Notes: generated from the letters alone by a model not told the origin. Positions 47,731 through 56,698 are shown, counted from the first letter of the stretch. The stretch: 64,000 bases of DNA from Dyella telluris (GCF_014297575.1 NZ_CP060412.1:1364001-1428000); one strand, 5' to 3'. Numbers and translations: made by a program.

Positions 47731-47765
47731 CGCACATGGCCGTCCCTTCCGGGCGGCCATGTGCG
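47731..47765. terminator. Hairpin between the DUF5362-like gene and hppD
   Basis: CGCACATGGCCG (47731-47742) pairs with CGGCCATGTGCG (47754-47765), a perfect 12-bp stem with an 11-nt loop between convergent genes. There is no T-run on either side, so it may act as an mRNA end structure more than an intrinsic terminator. Confidence 0.6.
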
Positions 47766-47772
47766 CCACGCT

Positions 47773-48870
47773 TTACAGCACGCCGCGCTTCATCTGGTCG
47801 CGTTCGATGGACTCGAACAGCGCCTGGAAGTTGCCTTCGCCGAAACCCTCGTTGCCCTTGCGCTGGATGATCTCGAAGAAGATCGGGCCGATGTTGTTCT
47901 GCGTGAAGATCTGCAGCAGCTTGCGCTGCTTGGTCTCCGGGTCGGCGTCGATCAGGATCTTGTTCTTCTTCAGGCGCGGCACGTCTTCGCCATTGTCGGG
48001 AATGCGCAGGTCGATCACATCGAAATACGTCTCCGGCGTGTCGAGGAACTCCACGCCCTTGGCGCGCATCGCTTCGACCGTGTCGTAGATATTGTCGGTG
48101 AACAGGGCGATGTGCTGGATGCCTTCACCGTGGTACGCGTCGAGGTATTCGTTGATCTGCGACTTGGGGTCGCTCGACTCGTTGAGCGGAATGCGCACGA
48201 TGCCGTCCGGCGCGGTCATGGCCTTGGACACCAGGCCCGTCTTCGCGCCCTTGATGTCGAAGTAGCGGATCTCGCGGAAGTTGAACAGGCGCTCGTAGTA
48301 ATCGGACCACTTCTGCATGTTGCCGAAGTAGAGATTGTGCGTGAGGTGGTCGATGAAGGTCAGGCCGAAACCCTTCGGGTTCTGGTCGGCGCCGGCGATC
48401 GGCTCGTAGTCGCCTTCGTAGATGCTGCCGTTGTCGCCGTAACGGTCGATCAGGTACAGCATGCAATCGCCGATGCCCTTCACGGCCGGCGCGTTCACCG
48501 CGCGCGACGCATGCGCCTTTTCGCTCACGGTTTCGCCACCGTTGCCCAGCACCACGTCATAGACCTCCTTCGCCGGCTTCTGGAAGCGGATGGCGAAACC
48601 CGCCGCACACGGGCCATGGGCCTGGGCGAACTCGGCGGCAAAGGAATTGGGGTCTTCGTTGACCAGCAGGTTCACACCGCCCTGGCGATATACCGTGATC
48701 GCACGCGACTTGTGCTTGAGCACCGCGCTGAAGCCCATGCTCTTGAACAGGTCATGCAGCTCGTGGCCTCGGCCTGCCGGGGCGGCAAACTCGACGAACT
48801 CGAACCCATTGATGCCCATGGGATTTTCGAAGGTGGTGACCTGCATGCCAAGATTGGGCTGCGCGCTCAT
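47773..48870 (-). CDS. hppD: 4-hydroxyphenylpyruvate dioxygenase
   Basis: 365 residues, Fe(II) enzyme converting 4-hydroxyphenylpyruvate to homogentisate. VOC-fold: first half with EFVEFAAPAGRGHELHDLF, metal ligands in EGIQHIALFTDN and the final FFEIIQRKGNEGFGEGNF (Glu ligand). It is separated from hmgA-fahA by the DUF5362-like gene and faces a divergent MarR gene whose product probably controls it. The ATG follows AGGAGAG. Confidence 0.96.
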   Translation of the reverse strand: MSAQPNLGMQVTTFENPMGINGFEFVEFAAPAGRGHELHDLFKSMGFSAVLKHKSRAITVYRQGGVNLLVNEDPNSFAAEFAQAHGPCAAGFAIRFQKPAKEVYDVVLGNGGETVSEKAHASRAVNAPAVKGIGDCMLYLIDRYGDNGSIYEGDYEPIAGADQNPKGFGLTFIDHLTHNLYFGNMQKWSDYYERLFNFREIRYFDIKGAKTGLVSKAMTAPDGIVRIPLNESSDPKSQINEYLDAYHGEGIQHIALFTDNIYDTVEAMRAKGVEFLDTPETYFDVIDLRIPDNGEDVPRLKKNKILIDADPETKQRKLLQIFTQNNIGPIFFEIIQRKGNEGFGEGNFQALFESIERDQMKRGVL

Positions 48871-48955
48871 GGGGCTCTCCTGATGGACTCGGTGCTCGAT
48901 GGCCTACGCCAGGACTGCCCTAGCGTGCGACTATCGTGATAATCCTCGCGTTATA

Positions 48956-48969
48956 GTTACATATGAAAC
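48956..48969. promoter_or_regulatory. Candidate MarR-type operator between hppD and marR
   Basis: GTTACATATGAAAC is a near-perfect 14-bp palindrome (GTTxCATATGxAAC). The symmetry extends to 20 bp at 48953-48972 with 16 of 20 positions matching. It lies in the roughly 120-bp divergent intergenic region, next to a TATAGT-like -10 element (48952-48957). That is the size and location expected of a site bound by the adjacent MarR protein. Confidence 0.5.
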
Positions 48970-48992
48970 CATTTGCAAGGGGCGACGCAGCA

Positions 48993-49451
48993 GTGGCCGA
49001 AGAACACCATCCCGACCATGCACCGCTGGAGCTGGAAAATTTCCTGCCGTACCGGCTTTCCATCCTGTCCAACGCGGTCAGCCAGGCCATTGCCGACGAC
49101 TATCAGCGCCGTTTTGACCTGAGCATGACGGAATGGCGCGTGATGGCCGTGCTGGGCCGTTTCGAGGGCCTGTCAGCCCGCGAGGTCGCCGAGCGCACCC
49201 TGATGGACAAGGTCGCCGTGAGCCGCGCCCTGTCGAAGCTGGTGGAAACGGGCTGGGTCACGCGCGCCACCCACGACGGCGACAAGCGCCGCTCCGTGCT
49301 TGGCCTGAGCGAGGCCGGCTGGGCCATCCACGAGGTCGTGGCACCCATGGCCCGCGAGCACGAGCGCCATCTGCTGTCCCATCTGGACGAAGAGGAGCGC
49401 AGCTGGCTGCTGCGCATCCTGGACAAGCTGCAGGCGATGGAACCGAAGTAA
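48993..49451 (+). CDS. MarR-family transcriptional regulator of the hppD region
   Basis: 152 residues from the GTG at 48993, which follows AAGGGG by about 11 nt. The in-frame ATG at 48963 would add ten residues but has no ribosome-binding site and overlaps the candidate operator. Winged-helix core: LSMTEWRVMAVLGRFEGLS, AREVAERTLMDKVAVSRALSKL (recognition helix) and the wing THDGDKRRSVLGLSEAG. It is divergent from hppD, so it probably represses tyrosine catabolism genes and itself, released by an aromatic ligand. The target assignment is inferred from position. Confidence 0.85.
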   Translation: MAEEHHPDHAPLELENFLPYRLSILSNAVSQAIADDYQRRFDLSMTEWRVMAVLGRFEGLSAREVAERTLMDKVAVSRALSKLVETGWVTRATHDGDKRRSVLGLSEAGWAIHEVVAPMAREHERHLLSHLDEEERSWLLRILDKLQAMEPK

Positions 49452-49545
49452 GGCGAGAAGTGAGTGGAGAGAAGTGAGGAGTTAGAGGAAGCCGGCTAGC
49501 CCGATGCATTTCTCTCACTTCTCACTACTCGTTTCTCACTCCTGC

Positions 49546-51054
49546 TTACTTCACCCCATGCATCAACCGGTTGATCAGCGGCGCGATCAGGAACAGCAGC
49601 GCGCCCGCACCCGCCAGCAACCAGAAGCTGAAGGTAAAACCGCTGAGCGCCGAGGCTACCGTCATGCCGGTTTTGCCACTCACGTGGCCCGCGAAGATGC
49701 CTGACAGGTTGTTGCCGATGCCGGTGGAGAGGAACCAGCCGCCCATGGCGAAGCCCACCAGGCGCACCGGTGCCAGCTTGGTCACCATCGACAGGCCGAT
49801 CGGCGACAGGCACAGCTCGCCCAGCGTCTGCAGCACATAGACCAGCACCAGCGGCCAGAACGGGATCAGGTTGCGGCTGTCCACCAGGCTGGAGAGCGCA
49901 TACATCAGCACGATGAAGGCCACCGCGTTGCCCAGCAGGCCCAGGCCGAACTTGCGCGGGATGGACGGCTCCAGGTTGCGCTTGTCCAGCCAGCCCCAGG
50001 CCAGCGACACGAACGGCGCCAGCAGCACCAGCGCCAGCGGCGCGACGGACTGGAACCAGCCCACCGGGAATTCCCAGCCGCCGAACATCTGGCGGTCCAC
50101 GATGTTCTGCGCCAGGAAATTGAACGAGCTGCCGGCCTGTTCGTAGAACATCCAGAACAGCACGTTGAAGACAAAGATGATCAGCATCGCGAACACGCGG
50201 TTGCGCTGCACCTTGCCCTCGCGGAAACCCTCCACCAGCAACAGCAGCGACAGGCCCACGAACAGCACGGTGAGCATCCACTGCAACACGATGGCGCCCG
50301 CCTTGGCCATCACCAGGTACACCAGCGGAATGGCCAGCACGCAGCCGAGCAGCACATAGACCACGCGCATGCGGTTGGCCTGTTCCGGCGAAGGACGACC
50401 CACGCCCTTGAGCTGGCGGCGACCGATCCAGAACCACACCAGGCTGATCAGCATGCCGATGCCGGACGCCAGGAACACCAGCTTGTAGTTCTGCTGCATC
50501 GGCGTATCGGTGAAGTAGCTGGCCATCCAGCCGGTCACCAGCGGCGACACCAGCGCGCCCGCGTTGATGCCCATGTAGAACAGCGTGAAACCGCGGTCTC
50601 GCCGCGCATCACTCACCCCGTAAAGCTGCCCCACCATCGAGGAGATATTCGGCTTGAACAGGCCATTGCCCACGATCACCGTGGACAGGCCGAGCAGAAA
50701 GATCCGCTCGTCCGGCAGCATGATCATGAACAGGCCCGCCGACATCACTACCGCGCCGACCAGGATCGACCGCTGGTAACCGATGATGCGATCCGCCACG
50801 TAGCCACCGAACACTGCCGCCGCGTACACCAGCGCCAGGTAGGCGCCGTAGGTGCGGCTGGCGAAACCCTGTCCTGACGCATCGCCGTTGAAGAACTCCG
50901 CCACGATGTACAGCGTCAGCGCCCAGCGCATGCCGTAGAACGCGAAGCGCTCCCAGAACTCCGTCATGAAAAGCATCCACAACGGGCGCGGATGCCCCAT
51001 GGTCTGCGGGTAATCGGGCACCGAAGGTGCGGTGACGGCGTTCGTGTCGCTCAT
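49546..51054 (-). CDS. POT-family proton-dependent peptide transporter, copy A
   Basis: 502 residues from the ATG at 51054 (MSDTNAVTAPSVPDYP). MFS fold with about 14 hydrophobic segments. POT signature: LWMLFMTEFWERFAFYGMRW (helix 1 with the ExxER-type motif), FTLFYMGINAGALVSPLVTG and the second-half motif region LGELCLSPIGLSMVTKLAP. It imports di/tripeptides by proton symport. A close paralogue follows 0.7 kb upstream on the same strand. The frame is open far upstream, but that part is intergenic. Confidence 0.93.
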   Translation of the reverse strand: MSDTNAVTAPSVPDYPQTMGHPRPLWMLFMTEFWERFAFYGMRWALTLYIVAEFFNGDASGQGFASRTYGAYLALVYAAAVFGGYVADRIIGYQRSILVGAVVMSAGLFMIMLPDERIFLLGLSTVIVGNGLFKPNISSMVGQLYGVSDARRDRGFTLFYMGINAGALVSPLVTGWMASYFTDTPMQQNYKLVFLASGIGMLISLVWFWIGRRQLKGVGRPSPEQANRMRVVYVLLGCVLAIPLVYLVMAKAGAIVLQWMLTVLFVGLSLLLLVEGFREGKVQRNRVFAMLIIFVFNVLFWMFYEQAGSSFNFLAQNIVDRQMFGGWEFPVGWFQSVAPLALVLLAPFVSLAWGWLDKRNLEPSIPRKFGLGLLGNAVAFIVLMYALSSLVDSRNLIPFWPLVLVYVLQTLGELCLSPIGLSMVTKLAPVRLVGFAMGGWFLSTGIGNNLSGIFAGHVSGKTGMTVASALSGFTFSFWLLAGAGALLFLIAPLINRLMHGVK

Positions 51055-51204
51055 GCAAACCCCATGAAGGCAGAAGTGGCACTCGCGTGCCGGTCGAAAG
51101 TTTTTGCGAACCCGAAGATGTAACCGGCGACCGCCGGGCCCGTCAAATGCACCGCACCATACCAAGTCCCCGGCGCGCCACATAACTGCGGCTGCCCGAC
51201 ACAT

Positions 51205-51249
51205 GCTCTGGCTCTGGCTCTGGCTCTGGCTCCGGCTCCGGCTCTGGCT
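51205..51249. repeat. Hexanucleotide tandem array GCTCYG
   Basis: Seven and a half head-to-tail copies: four GCTCTG, two GCTCCG, one GCTCTG and GCT. On the minus strand one frame would read a Glu-Pro run, but no gene is plausible. Copy number could vary between strains. Confidence 0.9.
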
Positions 51250-51436
51250 TTTGACCTTCGAGCCCCCTTGAGGGCGGTGAGGGGCGGACGATCAGGCCCC
51301 GCAGGGGTGTCGGGCAGGAGCCCGGCACTTTTCGCTGGGGCAGGAGCCCCATCGAAAAGCCCGGCCGGCCCTCACGGACTGGCCGGCTTTATCGGCCAGC
51401 GCCTGATGGGGGTGCCCTTCTCTTTGGTTACTTTCT

Positions 51437-51543
51437 GACGCGAAGCTAATCCCCGTGGGACTTGGGCAAGCAAGAGAAAGTGACCCGGCCTCCGGCAGGA
51501 GGTCGGAACGCCCGCTGCGTCCCACGGGGACTAGCTTCGCGTC
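51437..51543. repeat. Long inverted repeat with interleaved second inverted repeat
   Basis: Arms at 51437-51461 and 51519-51543 are 25 bp and match at 24 positions (start GACGCGAAGCTA, end TAGCTTCGCGTC). A second pair, GGTTACTTTCT (51426-51436) and AGAAAGTGACC (about 51475-51485), is interleaved with it, so the order is a-b-a'-b'. The central CTTGGGCAAGCAAGAGAAAGTGA resembles a common Xanthomonadales hairpin repeat. Confidence 0.8.
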
Positions 51544-51615
51544 GTAAGCGGCCAGGTCGCTGGAACGTGCGAGGCCAAAGGCTAAGAAGTCACTGGATCC
51601 CTGCTTTCGCAGGGG

Positions 51616-51666
51616 TGACGGTGAGGGGAATATGACGATGAGGGAAATATGACGGTGAGGCGGATA
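51616..51666. repeat. Three tandem 17-bp units
   Basis: Units start at 51616, 51633 and 51650 and read TGACGGTGAGGGGAATA with one to three substitutions each. The first unit is the outer flank of a family-B palindrome (GACGGTGAGG), so the array seems to have grown from that flank. Confidence 0.75.
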
Positions 51667-51778
51667 TAGCGTGAGGCTAGGTTGCCCCCCTCACCCCAAC
51701 CCTCTCCCCGGAGGGGAGAGGGAGCAAAGAGCATGGCGTACCCACCACGCCCTCCCTCATCAGCAAACAAAACCCGAC

Positions 51779-53287
51779 TCACCGCACCCCGTGCATCAAC
51801 CGGTTGATCAACGGCGAGATCAGCAGCAACAACACGCCCGCCCCCGCCAACAACCAGAAACTGAAGGTAAACCCGGAAAGCGCCGAGGCCGCCGTCATGC
51901 CGCTCTCACCGCTGATCTGCCCTGCCAACAAGCCAGACAGATTGCCGCCCACCGCCATCGACAGAAACCAGCCACCCATCGCCACGCCCACCAGGCGCGG
52001 CGGCGCCAGCTTGGTCACCATCGACAGGCCAATCGGCGACAGGCACAGCTCACCGATGGTCTGCAGCACGTAGCAGGCGGTCAGCGGCCAGAACGGGATC
52101 AGCCCGTGGCTGTCGATCGAATAGGTCAGCGCATACATCAGGGTGGTGAAACCCAGGCCGTTGAACACCAGGCCCAGGCCGAACTTGCGCGGAATCGAAG
52201 GCTCCTTGTGGCGCTTGGCCAGCAGCGACCACACCTGCGTCACCAGCGGGGCCAGCACGATGATGGCGATCGGGCTCACCGACTGGAACCAGCCCACCGG
52301 GAACTCCCAGCCGCCGAACATCTGGCGATCGACCATGTTCGCCGCCAGGAAATTGAACGACGTGCCCAGCTGGAAATACATCATCCAGAACAGGATGTTG
52401 AAGGCGAAGATGATCAGCATGGCGATCACCCGCTCCAGCTGCACCCGGTCATGGCGGATCGCCTCCACGATCAGCATGGCCGCCACGCCCACGAACAGCA
52501 GGCTGAGCAGCCACTGCAGGCCATTGGCGCCGATGAAGGCGAACAGCAGGTAGACCAGCGGCACCGCCACGGCCACGGCCACCAGCACCCACACCACGCG
52601 CATGCGGCTGGCGGCATCCGGCGCCGGTCGGCCCACGTTCTTCAGGCCGCGACGGCCAAACCAGAACCACAACAGGCTCAACACCATGCCAACGCCGGCA
52701 GCGCCGAACACGATCCGGTAGTTCTCCTGCGTCGGCGTGTCGGTGAAGTAGCCGGCCAGCCAGCCGGTGAGCAGCGGCGCCAGCAACGCGCCACCGTTGA
52801 TGCCCATGTAGAACAACGTGAATCCGCGATCGCGGCGTTCGTCCTTCGGCCCGTAAAGCTGGCCAACCATCGACGAAATATTCGGCTTGAACAGGCCATT
52901 GCCCACCACGACCATGGCCAGGCCCAGCAGGAACAGCGGCTTGCTCGGCAGCATCACCACGAACAGGCCAGCCGCCATTACGGCCGCACCGATCAGGATG
53001 GAACGCTGGTAGCCGATGACCTTGTCGGCCACGTACCCACCGAAAATGCTGGTGGCGTAGATCAGTGCGGTATACGCACCATAGATCTTGCTGGCCCACG
53101 CCTCACCGGCTGGGTCGCCGTTGAAGAAGTGCGCCACGATATAAAGCGCCAGAGCCCAGCTCACGCTGTAGAACGCGAAGCGCTCCCAGAACTCCGTCAT
53201 GAACAACATCCACAACGGGCGCGGATGCCCAAGCATCTGCGGGAAATCGGGCGCGGACGCGGGTGCGGTCTCGGCGGTGTTGCTCAT
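51779..53287 (-). CDS. POT-family proton-dependent peptide transporter, copy B
   Basis: 502 residues from the ATG at 53287 (MSNTAETAPASAPDFP), the same length as copy A and nearly identical in LGHPRPLWMLFMTEFWERFA, the FTLFYMGINGGALLAPLLTG segment, QMFGGWEFPVGWFQSV and LINRLMHGV at the C-terminus. It differs mainly in helices 9-12 and loops. It is the upstream member of a tandem duplication. Each copy probably has its own promoter, since repeat DNA separates them. Substrate differences are unknown. Confidence 0.93.
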   Translation of the reverse strand: MSNTAETAPASAPDFPQMLGHPRPLWMLFMTEFWERFAFYSVSWALALYIVAHFFNGDPAGEAWASKIYGAYTALIYATSIFGGYVADKVIGYQRSILIGAAVMAAGLFVVMLPSKPLFLLGLAMVVVGNGLFKPNISSMVGQLYGPKDERRDRGFTLFYMGINGGALLAPLLTGWLAGYFTDTPTQENYRIVFGAAGVGMVLSLLWFWFGRRGLKNVGRPAPDAASRMRVVWVLVAVAVAVPLVYLLFAFIGANGLQWLLSLLFVGVAAMLIVEAIRHDRVQLERVIAMLIIFAFNILFWMMYFQLGTSFNFLAANMVDRQMFGGWEFPVGWFQSVSPIAIIVLAPLVTQVWSLLAKRHKEPSIPRKFGLGLVFNGLGFTTLMYALTYSIDSHGLIPFWPLTACYVLQTIGELCLSPIGLSMVTKLAPPRLVGVAMGGWFLSMAVGGNLSGLLAGQISGESGMTAASALSGFTFSFWLLAGAGVLLLLISPLINRLMHGVR

Positions 53288-53396
53288 GCATGTCCCCTTG
53301 GAAGCGAAGCGGCGCAAGGTGCGCCGCAAAAAATTTCCGAACAGCCCGTCCGCGTGCAGGCCAGCTGCCCATACATCGACACAGACTCCAGTCTTA

Positions 53397-53496
53397 CCCC
53401 ACCGTCATTCCCGCGAAGGCGGGAATCCAGTGACTTTTAACGTGTGAAGAACAAAGGCGCTGGATTCCCGCTTTCGCGGGAATGACGGTGAGGGGT
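53397..53496. repeat. Family-B palindrome pair upstream of POT copy B
   Basis: Two copies of the palindrome core TTCCCGCGAAGGCGGGAA and TTCCCGCTTTCGCGGGAA lie in inverted orientation (about 53397-53434 and 53459-53496), flanked by CACCGTCA/TGACGGTG. They flank a spacer of about 25 bp. Related copies are at 51591, 56699-56769 and 58279-58320. Confidence 0.85.
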
Positions 53497-53553
53497 ACCG
53501 TCATTCCGCAGATCCTGCAACGACTCAGCAGTGCCAACGGCAGACAACCCTCA

Positions 53554-54402
53554 TCACGCCCCCAACTCCGTCCGCACATCCAGCAGCTCCGGAAAAAACT
53601 CCAGGTCCAGCGCCTTCTTCAGGAACGCCACGCCCGAGGAACCACCCGTGCCGCGCCGGCGTCCGATGATCCGTTCCACGGTTTTCATATGGCGGAAACG
53701 CCACATCTGGAAACTCCCTTCCACATCCACCAGTTGCTCGCACATGTGGTACTCGGGCCAGAACGTCGACCGGTTTTCGTAAATGCGCTTGAGCACGGGC
53801 AGCAAACCCTCATGCCGCCGGTAAGGCTGCGACCAGTCGCGCTGGGTCAGCTCGGCCGGCACGGCGTGGCCGCGGCGCGCCAGGTGGCGCAGGAACTCGT
53901 CGTACAGGCTGGGCGCTTCGAGCACCTCGCGCAGCGTGGCCTGCGCTGCCGGGTCGTACGCAAACACCTGAAGCATCTGGGCATTCTTGTTGCCCAGCAG
54001 GAATTCGATCTGCCGGTACTGCAGCGACTGGAAGCCCGACGAAGAACCCAGCACCCCGCGAAACTCCAGATATTCCGAGGGCGTCAGCGTTTCCAGCACC
54101 GCCCACTGCTCGAACAACTGGCGCTGCACCTGCTTCACCCGCGCCAGGATCTTCAGGCATGGATCGATCTCATCCCGGCACAGGTGCGCCACCGCGGATT
54201 TCAGCTCGTGGATGATCAGCTTCATCCACAGCTCCGACACCTGGTGCTGCACGATGAAAAGCATCTCATCGTGATGCGGCGGATCGCTCAGGGGCTGCTG
54301 GGCCGTCAGCAGCTGGTCCAGCCGCAGGTAGCCCCCGTAGGTCAGCCGCCCGTTCAGGTCGAGTTCGATGCCGGCCTCAAGGTCGCGCTGGTTCTCGGTC
54401 AT
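53554..54402 (-). CDS. kynA: Tryptophan 2,3-dioxygenase
   Basis: 282 residues, haem enzyme opening the indole ring of tryptophan to N-formylkynurenine. Typical [36 protein letters not shown] with the distal His, and the C-terminal haem-ligand His in [18 protein letters not shown] and GTGGSSGV. Other kynurenine genes are not in the window. It is divergent from pdhA. Confidence 0.96.
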   Translation of the reverse strand: MTENQRDLEAGIELDLNGRLTYGGYLRLDQLLTAQQPLSDPPHHDEMLFIVQHQVSELWMKLIIHELKSAVAHLCRDEIDPCLKILARVKQVQRQLFEQWAVLETLTPSEYLEFRGVLGSSSGFQSLQYRQIEFLLGNKNAQMLQVFAYDPAAQATLREVLEAPSLYDEFLRHLARRGHAVPAELTQRDWSQPYRRHEGLLPVLKRIYENRSTFWPEYHMCEQLVDVEGSFQMWRFRHMKTVERIIGRRRGTGGSSGVAFLKKALDLEFFPELLDVRTELGA

Positions 54403-54615
54403 GTCGGTCCGGGGTGCGGAAAAGCCGCATGGTAACCCGTGCCGGGGCCGACCCCGTACGAGCGCGCATGCTGCGCTGTGCCTTGCGGCGCAACATGCCC
54501 CCCTGTAACAATTTCTGTCTTGCTCAGGGCTTTACGTTCGCTGCAGGCCCCACTGGATGGGCCGCCGACGCCCGGCACCCCAAATCCCCACCATTACTCA
54601 CTCCGGGAGCGAGTC

Positions 54616-55701
54616 GTGTCCATCGCCGCCAAGTTTGAAATCGAATACCTCCAGTATCTCGATGCTGAAGGCAAGCAGGTCCGTGACGACCTGCCCGAGT
54701 TTGCCAAGGACCTCGACCACATGGTCGAGCTCTACAAGCTGATGATGTCCACCCGCGTGTTCGACGCGAAGTCGGTGGCCCTGCAGCGCACCGGCAAGCT
54801 CGGCACCTATGCCAGCTGCCTCGGCCACGAGGCCGCTCACGTGGGCATCGGCAGCGCCATGAAGCCCGAAGACGTGTTCGCACCCAGCTACCGCGAATAC
54901 GGTGCACAGCTGTACCGCGGCGTGCAGCCGCGCGAGGTGTACATGTACTGGGGCGGCGACGAGCGCGGCAACGACTACCAGAAGGAACCGGCACGCCACG
55001 ACTTCGCCTGGTCGGTGCCGATTGCCACGCAGTGCCTGCACGCCGCCGGCTCCGCGCTGGCGTTCAAGATCCGCAACGAGAAGCGCGTGGCCGTGTGCAC
55101 CATCGGTGACGGTGGTTCGTCCAAGGGCGACTTCTACGGCGCCATCAACATCGCCGGCGCGCAGAACCTGCCGCTGGTCGCGGTGATCGTGAACAACCAG
55201 TGGGCCATCTCGGTGCCGCGCAAGATCCAGTCGGGCGCACCCACGCTGGCGCAGAAGGGCATTGCGGCCGGCCTGCACTGCATCCAGGTGGACGGCAACG
55301 ACATCATCGCCGTGCGCAAGGCCATGGGCGATGCCCTGGACCGCGCGCGCAACGGCGAAGGCGGCGCGGTGCTGGAGCTGGTGACCTATCGCCTCTCCGA
55401 CCACACCACCGCCGACGATGCCCGCCGCTACCGTGGCGAGCAGGAAGTGAAGGACGCCTGGGCGAAGGAGCCGATGAAGCGCCTGCGCAACTGGCTGGTG
55501 GCCAAGGGCGTGTGGGACGACGCCAAGGAAGAAGCCTGGAAGAACGAGTGCGACGAGTGGATGGACAACGAGGTCAACGCTTACCTCGAAACCAAGACCC
55601 AGCCCGTCACGGCGATGTTCGACTACACCTTCGCCGAAGTTCCCGCCGATCTCGCCAAGCAGCGCGATTACGTTCTTTCGCTTGAGAAGAAGGGCCACTA
55701 A
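54616..55701 (+). CDS. pdhA: 2-oxoacid dehydrogenase E1 component, alpha subunit (pyruvate dehydrogenase-like)
   Basis: 361 residues from the GTG at 54616, which follows GGGAGCG; the frame is open for 59 codons upstream without similarity. ThDP motif GDGGSSKGDFYGAINIAGAQ and following N, LGHEAAHVGIGSAM and the phosphorylation-loop-like SYREYGAQLYRG identify an alpha2beta2-type E1. Alpha2beta2 complexes of this type handle pyruvate or branched-chain 2-oxoacids; sequence alone does not settle which. First gene of pdhA-pdhB-pdhC. Confidence 0.9.
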   Translation: MSIAAKFEIEYLQYLDAEGKQVRDDLPEFAKDLDHMVELYKLMMSTRVFDAKSVALQRTGKLGTYASCLGHEAAHVGIGSAMKPEDVFAPSYREYGAQLYRGVQPREVYMYWGGDERGNDYQKEPARHDFAWSVPIATQCLHAAGSALAFKIRNEKRVAVCTIGDGGSSKGDFYGAINIAGAQNLPLVAVIVNNQWAISVPRKIQSGAPTLAQKGIAAGLHCIQVDGNDIIAVRKAMGDALDRARNGEGGAVLELVTYRLSDHTTADDARRYRGEQEVKDAWAKEPMKRLRNWLVAKGVWDDAKEEAWKNECDEWMDNEVNAYLETKTQPVTAMFDYTFAEVPADLAKQRDYVLSLEKKGH

Positions 55702-55704
55702 GCC

Positions 55705-56685
55705 ATGGCACAGATCACCCTTATCGAAGCCGTCACCCAGGCGCTCGCCTATGAAATGGCGCACGACGAAAGCGTCGTGGTGCTGGGCGAAGACGTGGGC
55801 GTCAACGGCGGCGTGTTCCGCGCCACCCAGGGCCTGCAGGAAAAGTTCGGCGAACTGCGCGTACTCGACACGCCGCTGGACGAAACCACCATTGCCGGTG
55901 TCACCGTGGGCATGGCCGCCCAGGGCATGAAGCCGGTGGCCGAAGCGCAGTTCGAAGGCTTCATCTACCCGATGATGGAGCAGATCGCCTGCCACGCCGC
56001 CCGCCTGCGCAACCGCACGCGCGGCCGCATCACCGTGCCGGCCGTGTGGCGTGCACCGTGGGGCGGTGGCATCCGCGCACCGGAACATCACTCCGAGGCG
56101 AACGAGCACCTGTTCACCAACATCCCGGGCCTGCGCGTGGTCATGCCGTCGTCGCCGGCGCGTGCCTACGGCCTGCTGCTCGCCGCCATCCGCGATCCGG
56201 ATCCGGTGATGTTCTTCGAGCCCAAGCGCATCTACCGCCAGTACAAGGAAGAAGTGCCCGATGACGGCGAGGCACTGCCGCTGGACGTGTGCTTCGTGCT
56301 GCGCGACGGCACCGACGTCACCATCGTCACCTGGGGTGCCCAGGTGAAGGAAGCGCTGGAAGCCGCCGACGAACTCGCCGCCGAAGGCATCAGCGCCGAA
56401 GTGATCGACGTGGCCACGCTGACCCCGCTGGACTTCGACACCATCGCCGAATCGGTGCAGAAGACCGGCCGCTGCGTGATCGTGCACGAAGCCCCCAAGA
56501 CCGCCGGCTTTGGCGCGGAAATCGCCGCGCGCATCGCCGAGGAATGCCTGTACGACCTGCTGGCGCCGGTCGAGCGCGTCACCGGCTTCGACACGCACAT
56601 TCCGCTGTTCCGCCTGGAAATGAAGTACCTGCCGAGCACCGAGCGCGTGGTGGAAGCCGCCAAGCGCACGATGGCCGCCAGCTAA
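55705..56685 (+). CDS. pdhB: 2-oxoacid dehydrogenase E1 component, beta subunit
   Basis: 326 residues, starts 3 bp after pdhA. MAQITLIEAVTQALAYEMAH, LGEDVGVNGGVFRATQGL and NTPLDE-like DTPLDETTIAGVTVGMA, then the C-terminal VIDVATLTPLDFDTI. It pairs with PdhA to form the E1 active site. About 120 bp with a palindromic repeat separate it from pdhC. Confidence 0.93.
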   Translation: MAQITLIEAVTQALAYEMAHDESVVVLGEDVGVNGGVFRATQGLQEKFGELRVLDTPLDETTIAGVTVGMAAQGMKPVAEAQFEGFIYPMMEQIACHAARLRNRTRGRITVPAVWRAPWGGGIRAPEHHSEANEHLFTNIPGLRVVMPSSPARAYGLLLAAIRDPDPVMFFEPKRIYRQYKEEVPDDGEALPLDVCFVLRDGTDVTIVTWGAQVKEALEAADELAAEGISAEVIDVATLTPLDFDTIAESVQKTGRCVIVHEAPKTAGFGAEIAARIAEECLYDLLAPVERVTGFDTHIPLFRLEMKYLPSTERVVEAAKRTMAAS

Positions 56686-56698
56686 ACTGTCTTTTGAT

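Larger units (their letters stand above)
51055..51778. repeat. 0.7-kb repeat patchwork between the two POT genes
   Basis: No gene is supported. In order it contains the GCTCYG hexamer array (51205-51249), a duplicated GGGCAGGAGCCC motif near 51310-51345 enclosed by TTTTCG/CGAAAA, an interleaved pair of inverted repeats (51426-51543), a family-B palindrome half (51591-51626) and three 17-bp tandem units (51616-51666), then CCCTCTCCCC-type repeats to 51722. It looks like a landing zone for several mobile-like intergenic repeats. Confidence 0.7.

Noticed and set aside
51143..51352. Minus-strand frame with a Glu-Pro repeat
   Set aside because: The repeat is simply the GCTCYG hexamer array read in one frame. 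No start signal or conserved part.
51671..53440. 589-codon plus-strand frame rich in His, Gln and Arg
   Set aside because: Antisense to POT copy B. Composition and lack of any domain mark it as a shadow.
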